Source: Candidatus Levyibacteriota bacterium
GTDB taxonomy: Bacteria; Patescibacteriota; Microgenomatia; Levybacterales; GWA1-39-11
Direction of reading: 5' to 3'
DNA: 11,065 nucleotides
Assembly (NCBI GenBank): GCA_016204525.1
Contig: JACQKO010000065.1
Location: forward strand, 1-11,065
Within the stretch, counting starts at the first letter, position 1. Each line of letters starts with the position of its first letter. Shown here piece after piece: positions 5,699-11,065 of the stretch. Position numbers and translations under genes: made by a program. Under the pieces are notes generated by a model. It saw only the letters and a program-made list of their open reading frames with translations. It had not been told where the DNA came from and ran no database searches.

Positions 5699-6568
5699 AT
5701 GGTTAAGAAATTAATAATTGCCCTTGTTGTTTATTCGATTATATTGCTTTTTGTTGGAAGGCAACTTCCCTTTATCCCAGAGATGAGATTTGGTTCTGGA
5801 ACGCAGGCAGAAGATTTAAGGAAAAATGTTTTAGAGAAGTTTTTGAGAGAAGAAAAAGGCTCTTATAGTATTTACTATAAGGATTTGAAAACAGGACAGG
5901 AGTTTGGAATAAACGAGAATAAGGTTTTAACAGCAGGATCTCTTAACAAACTTTTGATTATTTCTTATCTATACAGTCTGGCAGGAGATAACAAAATTAA
6001 CCTTGAAGATAAAATTACTATCCAAAAAAAGGATATCCAAGACTATGGTACAGGGAGCTTAAGATACGAAGGCGAAGGGAAACCTTACGCATTAAAAACC
6101 CTTACGCAGCTTGCATTGGAACAATCCGACAATACGGCCGCTTATGTTTTATCAATTAAGCTTGGCGAAGATAAAATTCAAGAATATGGCAACAAATTAG
6201 GCCTATCTTCGACAAGCATGGCAAATAATAAAACCACGGCACGTGATATGGGGAAGATTTTGGAATTAATATATTCTCGTAAAATAACCTCGGATCCATT
6301 AACGCGAGAGCTTCTTGATTTTATGAAAGATACTGATTTTGAAGATCGATTGATTCGCGATTTGCCTTCGAATGTTTCGGTTTATCACAAAGCAGCAGAC
6401 ACAATTAATATGGTGCATGATGTTGGAATAATAGACCCCGCCTCTGGCGGGGCAAGCGACGGAAGTCCTTTTATTCTTGCGGTTTTAACCTCAGACGTTA
6501 AGGATGAGGGAGAAGCCAAGGGAGTAATTGGAAAGGTTGCTAAGTTTATATATGACAGAGGAAATTAA
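5699..6568 (+). CDS. Membrane-anchored class A beta-lactamase-fold serine hydrolase (Beta-lactamase2-like)
   Basis: This 289-residue protein has a single N-terminal membrane anchor (about 4-20) and an outer domain of the penicillin-binding/beta-lactamase fold. The nucleophile motif SLNK (S81, K84) and the SDN triad (S143-N145, within EQSDNTA) are present. TTARDMGKILEL (179-190) matches the family block after the omega region. The expected Glu166-type EPxLN motif of true class A enzymes is absent, and the third motif KTG is changed to KAA (K231-A233, HKAAD). Antibiotic hydrolysis is therefore doubtful. A peptidoglycan-related or substrate-binding role outside the membrane is more likely. The stretch DPASGGASDG (246-255) is encoded by a perfect GC-rich hairpin and looks like a small insertion. 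The ATG at 5699 is the first that retains the membrane anchor. The gene overlaps the downstream ATPase by 17 nt, suggesting co-transcription. Confidence 0.8.
   Translation: MVKKLIIALVVYSIILLFVGRQLPFIPEMRFGSGTQAEDLRKNVLEKFLREEKGSYSIYYKDLKTGQEFGINENKVLTAGSLNKLLIISYLYSLAGDNKINLEDKITIQKKDIQDYGTGSLRYEGEGKPYALKTLTQLALEQSDNTAAYVLSIKLGEDKIQEYGNKLGLSSTSMANNKTTARDMGKILELIYSRKITSDPLTRELLDFMKDTDFEDRLIRDLPSNVSVYHKAADTINMVHDVGIIDPASGGASDGSPFILAVLTSDVKDEGEAKGVIGKVAKFIYDRGN
6436..6452. repeat. Perfect CCCCGCC-TCT-GGCGGGG hairpin inside the hydrolase CDS
   Basis: CCCCGCC (6436-6442) and GGCGGGG (6446-6452) are perfectly complementary across a 3-nt loop. They stand out as a GC block in an AT-rich gene. The region encodes a Gly/Ser/Ala/Asp-rich loop between two conserved strands (DVGII and PFILAVLT), so an in-frame insertion of a small palindromic element is plausible. 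Confidence 0.75.
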
Positions 6569-8870
6569 AGGTTTAACAAGTCAAGAGGCAAATGCAAGAC
6601 TCGCCACTCACGGTAAAAATTCCGTAGAAAAGCAAGATAAAAACCTAACCTTCTTTCTCCTATTCTCTCAGTACAAAAACATAATATCTGGGCTTTTGAT
6701 TGCGGCAACAGTATTCTCGCTTATAATTCGCGACTATCTTGATGCCTTCTTTATATTTCTAGTCCTTATTATTAATGGTTTTTTTGGTTTCATTCAGGAA
6801 TATAGAGCCCAGAAAACTCTTGAAAAATTAAAATCACTTGTTGCGCCAGCAGCGAGAGTAATTAGAGAAGGAAAAGAGATTGAAATTGATGCAAAAGAAA
6901 TCGTGCCGGGAGACATTGTTGTTCTTCGGGAAGGGGATCGTGTGCCGGCAGACGGAAAATTGATTACGGATGTTCCGATTGAAGTTGACGAGGCAATTTT
7001 AACCGGAGAGTCAATGCCGATTGATAAAATTGATCATGACGAAATCTATTCGGGAACATTCATTGTCCGCGGCCGCGGATATATAGAAGTTACTGCAACG
7101 GGATTTGAAACTCGTTTGGGACAAATTGCCGCAGAACTTTCGGAAAGCGAGAAGCCCCAAATTCCATTGGCTCGGAACTTATCTAATTTAGGTAAGCGAT
7201 TGGCTTTTATTGCTATAATACTTGCCTTTCTTCTTGTTCCAATTGGTGTTATCCAGGGAAGAGATTTTAAAGAGATTGTTCTTATAGCAACAAGCATTGC
7301 GGTTGCAATGATTCCAGAAGGCCTTGCGCTTGTGGTCACAATAGCCTTGGCAATTGGTGCTTACCGTATGGTCCGGAGAAATACTATTGTTCGCAAAATT
7401 GCTGCTATTGAAACTCTTGGAGCAACAAATGTGATTCTTGCTGATAAAACCGGAACGCTTACGCAAAATAAAATGGCGGTTAAGAAACATTGGATTGGAA
7501 ATAAGGAAAATCTAAATCTATTACTTCGCGCAGGCGTTCTAGGAAATACAGCCAACTTGGTTCTTGAGGAGGACGGCGGGAGCTACGAGGTTGTTGGGGA
7601 TGCTACAGATGGTGCGATTCTCTCTTTTGTAAAAGAACATATTAAAGATTTAGACTCTTTCAGATCTGAAGGGAAAGTAATAGAGGAAAAACCATTTAGT
7701 CCGGAAACCAAAATCATAGAAGTAGTTTTCGAAAAAGACGGTGAAAAACATGTTTTTATAAGAGGTGCTCCGGAAACAATCTTCAAATTAGATGGCATTG
7801 CTCTTGAGGCACATCATGAGGTTGACGCTTTTATAAAAGAGGGGCTTAGGGTTATTGCTTTTGCTCATAAGAAAGAGGCAGAAAAAAGATTTACATTCTT
7901 AGGAATTATAGGAATATATGATCCTCCAAGAGAAGAAGCCAAAAAAGCAATTAAAGAGGCGTCAGCTGCAGGTATTAGAATAGTTATGGTAACCGGAGAC
8001 AATCCGAAAACCGCTCAAAAAATTGCCGAAGAGGTAGGGTTAATATCGGAGGGAGAACTAGTTGTTACTCATAGCGAAATCGAAAATATAAGCGATGAAG
8101 AATTATTAAAACTTATGCCAAAAACAAGGGTTTTTGCAAGGATGGTTCCGCGGGATAAGTTAAGGCTGGTTCGTTTATATCAAAAATCAGGCGCAGTAGT
8201 TGCTGTAACTGGAGACGGAGTGAATGATGCGCTGGCTCTATCAGAGGCAAACATTGGGGTAGCAATGGGTGAGACAGGAACGGACGTTGCAAAAGAAGCA
8301 GCCGACATGGTTATAACAGACGATAACCTCTATACAATTGTGAAGGCAATAGAAGAAGGCCGGGGAATATATGACAACATTATTAAAACCGTAGTCTTTC
8401 TCCTGTCAACAAATCTTTCCGAGTTTTTTGTAATTTTCTTCTCCGTCATTTTTGGTCTGCCGATTCCATTTACGCCCACTCAAATACTTTGGATAAACCT
8501 CGTGAGTGACGGCGCGCCGGCTATGGCGCTTGCGACGGATATTAAAAGACGAGGGCTTTTAAAGCGAAAGCCAAGAGATATTTCGGAGCAAATTCTAAGC
8601 TTTGCACGCCTGCGATCCATACTCTTGATAACATTTGTGTTCTCGCTTGTTTTAATCGCAGTATACGCGATTTATCTAAACGGATCACCAACCGTGCCGC
8701 GGCTTCTAATTTTCAACCTGCTGGTAGTTGGTGAGATGATAATAATATTCATAATTCGCGGGGGTATTTTCCCGATCAACAAATTTATGATAGCATCAAT
8801 CCTAATCACTCTGTTTTTGCAATATTTGGTTTCAACTCAACCGTTCTTACGCGCTTTATTTAGGATATAG
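6552..8870 (+). CDS. P2-type Ca2+-transporting ATPase lacking TM10
   Basis: This 772-residue P-type ATPase exports cations, most likely Ca2+, using ATP. It has actuator motif TGES (151-154), phosphorylation site DKTGT (D298), FSPETK (K387), RGAPE (404-408; Arg in place of the usual Lys), TGDN (481-484) and TGDGVND (553-559). Helix M4 carries IPEGL (E256). M5 has N621 and E624, M6 has N649 and D653, and M8 has E728. These align with the Ca2+ site residues of SERCA/PMR1 (E309, N768, E771, N796, D800, E908). TM helices are near 35-60, 62-85, 217-236, 241-270, 609-636, 639-662, 685-708, 716-737 and 740-761. The protein stops 11 residues after M9, so M10 is missing. The ATG at 6552 fits the family N-terminus; an in-frame TTG at 6528 preceded by GGGAG is the alternative start. 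The 3' end overlaps convergent rpe by 11 bp. Confidence 0.93.
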   Translation: MTEEIKGLTSQEANARLATHGKNSVEKQDKNLTFFLLFSQYKNIISGLLIAATVFSLIIRDYLDAFFIFLVLIINGFFGFIQEYRAQKTLEKLKSLVAPAARVIREGKEIEIDAKEIVPGDIVVLREGDRVPADGKLITDVPIEVDEAILTGESMPIDKIDHDEIYSGTFIVRGRGYIEVTATGFETRLGQIAAELSESEKPQIPLARNLSNLGKRLAFIAIILAFLLVPIGVIQGRDFKEIVLIATSIAVAMIPEGLALVVTIALAIGAYRMVRRNTIVRKIAAIETLGATNVILADKTGTLTQNKMAVKKHWIGNKENLNLLLRAGVLGNTANLVLEEDGGSYEVVGDATDGAILSFVKEHIKDLDSFRSEGKVIEEKPFSPETKIIEVVFEKDGEKHVFIRGAPETIFKLDGIALEAHHEVDAFIKEGLRVIAFAHKKEAEKRFTFLGIIGIYDPPREEAKKAIKEASAAGIRIVMVTGDNPKTAQKIAEEVGLISEGELVVTHSEIENISDEELLKLMPKTRVFARMVPRDKLRLVRLYQKSGAVVAVTGDGVNDALALSEANIGVAMGETGTDVAKEAADMVITDDNLYTIVKAIEEGRGIYDNIIKTVVFLLSTNLSEFFVIFFSVIFGLPIPFTPTQILWINLVSDGAPAMALATDIKRRGLLKRKPRDISEQILSFARLRSILLITFVFSLVLIAVYAIYLNGSPTVPRLLIFNLLVVGEMIIIFIIRGGIFPINKFMIASILITLFLQYLVSTQPFLRALFRI

Positions 8871-9492
8871 CTTCGATTAGTTTTTTATATTGTTCGGCGC
8901 ACGTTTGGGATTGCCAGATAAAGCTTGTTGAGACAAAGCGGTTGGCGCCTGCGTCTTTCGCACGAACAATTGTTCGGTCATTTATTCCGCCGTCGACCTC
9001 AATAGAAATGTTCGTCAGTCTTTTTAAATGACGAACTTTATCGAGTCTGTCATCCATCATTGACGGACCTGAAAATCCAACCCGGTTCGAAGTATAGACT
9101 AAGATGCTGTCGAGTTGTTCGAAAGGAACTCTTATTTGAGAGATATGAGTTGGACCATCAAGAGCAAGGCCTACCTCGCCGTATTTTTTTGCTTCTTCAA
9201 CAAATTCTTTCTGAGAAGTCATATGTTCGGCATGACCTAAGAATCGTTTAAACCCCGCTGCCGCCCATTGTTCGACAAATTCGACAGGACCTACCACCAT
9301 CATATGAAGCTCTAAAAATAGTTCAGCCGCATACTTTCTGAAGGGTTCAGGATCTAAAAAACTTTTGTTGTTTACAAATTTGCCGTCAATAATATCTATG
9401 TGAGCAGCGTTTGTAAAAGTCCTTATCTGCTCAAGTTTGGTTTCAATAGTATTCCAATCTTTTTCGAGAATTCCTGGAATAATCTGCATCAT
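8860..9492 (-). CDS. rpe: Ribulose-phosphate 3-epimerase, divergent
   Basis: This TIM-barrel protein of about 210 residues belongs to the Rpe family, which interconverts ribulose 5-phosphate and xylulose 5-phosphate in the cytoplasm. All four metal-ligand positions of the family can be placed: H31 and D33 in HIDIIDG, H63 in LELHMMV, and D167 in EVDGGI. GHAEH and GLALDGPT match family blocks (usual THAE and GLALNPxT). It is divergent: the opening APS is PG here (P6-G7), and the flexible phosphate-side loop, normally NPGFGGQ, reads SNRVGFSGPSM (about 135-145). A related ketose-phosphate epimerase such as AlsE is a possible alternative. The open frame extends up to 9555, but those extra 21 codons are encoded by an intergenic repeat array and have no family resemblance, so the tandem ATGs at 9492/9489 are preferred. 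It is the last gene of the sugar-phosphate cluster, 77 bp after rpiB. Confidence 0.85.
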   Translation of the reverse strand: MMQIIPGILEKDWNTIETKLEQIRTFTNAAHIDIIDGKFVNNKSFLDPEPFRKYAAELFLELHMMVVGPVEFVEQWAAAGFKRFLGHAEHMTSQKEFVEEAKKYGEVGLALDGPTHISQIRVPFEQLDSILVYTSNRVGFSGPSMMDDRLDKVRHLKRLTNISIEVDGGINDRTIVRAKDAGANRFVSTSFIWQSQTCAEQYKKLIEAIS

Positions 9493-9580
9493 GCGAATTT
9501 CATGCGAATTTGAATACTGCCAATTTATGCGAATAATTATTCGTAGCATTCGCACTAATTATATTCGTATTAATTCGCAT
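9491..9580. repeat. ATGCGAAT repeats and inverted copies (rpiB-rpe gap)
   Basis: Direct copies of ATGCGAAT begin at 9491, 9502 and 9527. Inverted or degenerate inverted copies occur as ATTCGTAG (9540-9547), CATTCGCA (9547-9554), ATTCGTAT (9563-9570) and ATTCGCAT (9573-9580). The centre is the perfect palindrome CGAATAATTATTCG (9530-9543), flanked by ATG and CAT. The array runs from the last codons of rpiB to the start codon of rpe, so it fills the entire gap and touches both genes. Fold-back in the operon mRNA is likely. Confidence 0.78.
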
Positions 9581-10031
9581 CCTCTATCTCATCTATTTCC
9601 TTTAGTCTTCTTGTGTGTTTTTTTGAGGGTTCAAATTCTGTTTCAAGAAATGCTTTTACCATTTCGCGAGCCACTTGTTCGGGAGTCTCGTCAGAAGCGA
9701 TTGCCAAGACATTTACATCATCATCGCGGCGTGCGGATTTCACTTGTTCGGCATTTATTCCAAGACCGGATCTAATATGTTCGAATTTATTTGCGACAAT
9801 ATCTACGCCCACTCCGCTTCCACACAATAGAATTCCGCGAGCATCATTTGCATTATTTAAATCTTGCGAAACTTTGTTTGAAACCCGTTCCGCATAAATT
9901 GGGTAATCATCATCGGGATCAAGTTCGTAAGCACCCAAATCTTCATATTCAATTCCATTTTCATAGAAGTATTTTTTAATCTCCTCTTTAAGCTTAAATC
10001 CTCTATGATCGGCTCCGATATATATTTTCAT
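9570..10031 (-). CDS. rpiB: RpiB/LacAB-family ribose-5-phosphate isomerase B
   Basis: This 153-residue protein, typical in size, interconverts ribose 5-phosphate and ribulose 5-phosphate. It has the N-terminal IGADHRG (5-11), DLGAY (31-35), the catalytic-cysteine loop CGSGVGVDIVANK (C70 to K82) and the C-terminal KKHTRRLKEI (137-146) with phosphate-binding arginines. Two active-site positions differ from E. coli RpiB. CGTG is CGSG (S72). The block ARxxREHNDANVL reads ARRDDDVNVL, so the ring-opening His (H99 in E. coli) and the following Asn are both Asp (D103, D104). The substrate may therefore differ, or this may be a lineage variant. Its ATG overlaps the TGA of the upstream aldolase gene as ATGA (10031-10028), which implies translational coupling. 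rpe follows after a repeat-filled gap. Confidence 0.92.
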   Translation of the reverse strand: MKIYIGADHRGFKLKEEIKKYFYENGIEYEDLGAYELDPDDDYPIYAERVSNKVSQDLNNANDARGILLCGSGVGVDIVANKFEHIRSGLGINAEQVKSARRDDDVNVLAIASDETPEQVAREMVKAFLETEFEPSKKHTRRLKEIDEIEDAN

Positions 10032-10945
10032 AGACCCGAACGCGCTTCAATAAAAATATGGTAATAATGTAAAAATCTTTTGCTTATAACTTCTGATGCT
10101 TCATCTTCACTTATTTTTCCTTCCTCAAATTGTAAGATGGGATCCCAAAATATTGTTCGTCCAATAGCAAATCCAATAACCCCTCTAACTCTTGCTCCTA
10201 CTTTTAGCCAGTTTTCTACTATTGAAGCTTCTGCAGCCCTCCCCAAGATTACAATTCCAACATTATCTCTACCCTCAGCCCTCGCTTGCTGAACCGCCAT
10301 TTGATAATCTTCAGCTTTGTTCATCCCTTCAAGTTTCCAAACATCAGGATCCACTTCACTTTCTTGCATTTCGTTTATCATTCTAGAAGTTAAGAAAGGC
10401 CTTGCATCCTGATCATATCTGTCAAGATCTCCCCCGAATTTTGCTAACTGTTTAACTGTTGCCGGAACTAAGGGTTCAATAAGAAGTTTGTATCCATTTT
10501 CATGTGCAAATTTTGTAAGAAGAGCAAGTTTCTCACGTTGCCTTGCGTTTAATTCTTTTTCTCCCTCAGGATTATATTGTACAAGTGCCTTGACAAACGT
10601 TGGATTATATTTCTTGATATGCTGATCGAATTCCTCCCCATATCCAAAATCAAATTCTTTTTGTCCGCTTTTTTCTGTTGTTAGAATTATCGTGAATCCA
10701 TTTTCGTGCGCATCACGTAAAAGTTCATCTCCAAATTGTTCATCAACAAGAATTGCGGAAGATTCTTTAGGCAAACCTTGTGAAAGCGCTTTTTTAAAAC
10801 CCTGATAAATTATTTCTTTGGCCTTTTTTACTTTCTCTATCTCCTTATCTGTTGGCTCCCGACCTTCCACTTCAAACATTTTCTTAAGAAAAGAGGATCT
10901 GTGGTCAAAAGGTAGAATAAATAAGTCTTTGGTATAGCCAATCAT
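10028..10945 (-). CDS. DUF2090 / IolC C-terminal-like class I aldolase
   Basis: This 305-residue protein matches the DUF2090 domain found as the C-terminal half of some IolC (5-dehydro-2-deoxygluconokinase) proteins and resembles LacD-type class I aldolases. Visible blocks are LFILPFDHRSSF (8-19), ILVDEQFG (65-72), FVKALVQYNP (117-126), LLIEPLVP (154-161), DVWKLEG (201-207), GR (235-236) and GFAIGRTIFWDP (258-269). By analogy to tagatose-bisphosphate aldolase LacD, K204 is the likely Schiff-base lysine, with K119 and E157 as partner residues; this is alignment by eye. The expected reaction is cleavage of a ketose phosphate in the cytoplasm; the substrate is unknown. It starts at ATG 10945 inside an ATGA overlap with the upstream kinase and ends in another ATGA overlap with rpiB, so the three genes are probably one operon. 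A link to inositol breakdown is not supported by the neighbours. Confidence 0.85.
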   Translation of the reverse strand: MIGYTKDLFILPFDHRSSFLKKMFEVEGREPTDKEIEKVKKAKEIIYQGFKKALSQGLPKESSAILVDEQFGDELLRDAHENGFTIILTTEKSGQKEFDFGYGEEFDQHIKKYNPTFVKALVQYNPEGEKELNARQREKLALLTKFAHENGYKLLIEPLVPATVKQLAKFGGDLDRYDQDARPFLTSRMINEMQESEVDPDVWKLEGMNKAEDYQMAVQQARAEGRDNVGIVILGRAAEASIVENWLKVGARVRGVIGFAIGRTIFWDPILQFEEGKISEDEASEVISKRFLHYYHIFIEARSGL

Positions 10946-11065
10946 ATTTTTTGTGCTTCAAGATTATCAAAGTTTTTGAGCCGCTCGTCAAGGCCTTTTT
11001 TTGTGAGAAGCCCATTTTGCGCGCCTGTGTGTTCCATTACGCTTCCTGAAACAGCAAGCCCCCAC
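10942..11065 (-). CDS. C-terminal end of a probable PfkB-family sugar kinase (5' end outside window)
   Basis: Forty codons enter from the right edge and end with TGA at 10944-10942. The end reads WGLAVSGSVMEHTGAQNGLL followed by a charged tail. The pattern of a helix with WG-x2-x-S-x-SV, then GAQxGLL, resembles the last helix of PfkB/ribokinase-family kinases (usual form WGxANSASVVxxxGAQxG). The catalytic GAGD motif would lie further upstream and cannot be seen, so the family call rests on this tail and on context. The next gene is DUF2090, the domain fused to a PfkB kinase in IolC-type proteins. The stop overlaps the aldolase ATG by 4 nt. Confidence 0.55.
   Translation of the reverse strand, partial: WGLAVSGSVMEHTGAQNGLLTKKGLDERLKNFDNLEAQKI

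Noticed and set aside
6528..6551. TTG start for the ATPase at 6528 with GGGAG upstream
   Set aside because: It remains possible, but it adds eight non-conserved residues and a longer overlap; ATG 6552 matches the family N-terminus better.
5699..6568. Antibiotic resistance beta-lactamase
   Set aside because: The omega-loop glutamate motif is absent and KTG is replaced by KAA, so hydrolytic resistance cannot be supported.
10028..10945. A true inositol catabolism locus
   Set aside because: Only the DUF2090 and probable kinase pair is reminiscent of IolC; no iolB, iolD, iolE or iolG-like gene is in the window.

Overview
The window reads as ordinary bacterial chromosome of about 40% GC. It is gene-dense, uses the standard code (TGA is a true stop, as in comM), and its genes are short-spaced or overlapping. 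No plasmid, phage, IS or CRISPR feature is visible. Almost no gene has a clear Shine-Dalgarno sequence, and the putative -10 boxes of rpoD and dnaG lie only 9-10 nt before their ATGs. Divergent versions of central enzymes, a sparse pentose-phosphate gene cluster and small intergenic palindromes suggest a Patescibacteria/CPR genome, perhaps Microgenomates-like. That placement is an inference from style; no rRNA or other phylogenetic marker is present.

Layout. 1-884 (minus): N-terminal 294 codons of a membrane GT-C glycosyltransferase, running off the left edge. 924-2048 (minus): primary sigma factor RpoD. 2175-3926 (minus): primase DnaG. dnaG-rpoD is the core of the classical macromolecular-synthesis operon. 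3927-4065 is a divergent intergenic region with two hairpins and a heptamer repeat array. 4066-5592 (plus): ComM/YifB-type AAA+ protein, linked in other bacteria to natural transformation. 5699-6568 (plus): membrane-anchored beta-lactamase-fold protein. 6552-8870 (plus): P2-type Ca2+-ATPase, overlapping the previous gene and lacking transmembrane helix 10. It converges with and overlaps the next cluster.

8860-11065 (minus) is a sugar-phosphate operon read right to left: the C-terminus of a probable PfkB-family kinase, a DUF2090/IolC-C-terminal-like class I aldolase, rpiB and rpe. The first three genes are joined by ATGA overlaps. The kinase plus DUF2090 pair looks like a split form of the IolC fusion protein. 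Its position next to pentose-phosphate isomerase and epimerase genes suggests a role in sugar-phosphate interconversion.

The most unusual sequence-level signal is in the gaps. Four of the intergenic regions each hold their own short motif, locally amplified: period-10 CCGAATG at 2094-2146, period-7 ATACTTN at 4027-4061, AATACTACC and its inverse at 5592-5694, and ATGCGAAT and its inverse at 9491-9580. Three of the four also contain inverted copies able to form hairpins. No gene-free stretch reaches 300 bases; the longest is 139 bases. I do not see a clear new multi-gene system. The best leads are the gap-specific repeats, the kinase-aldolase operon and the truncated ATPase.
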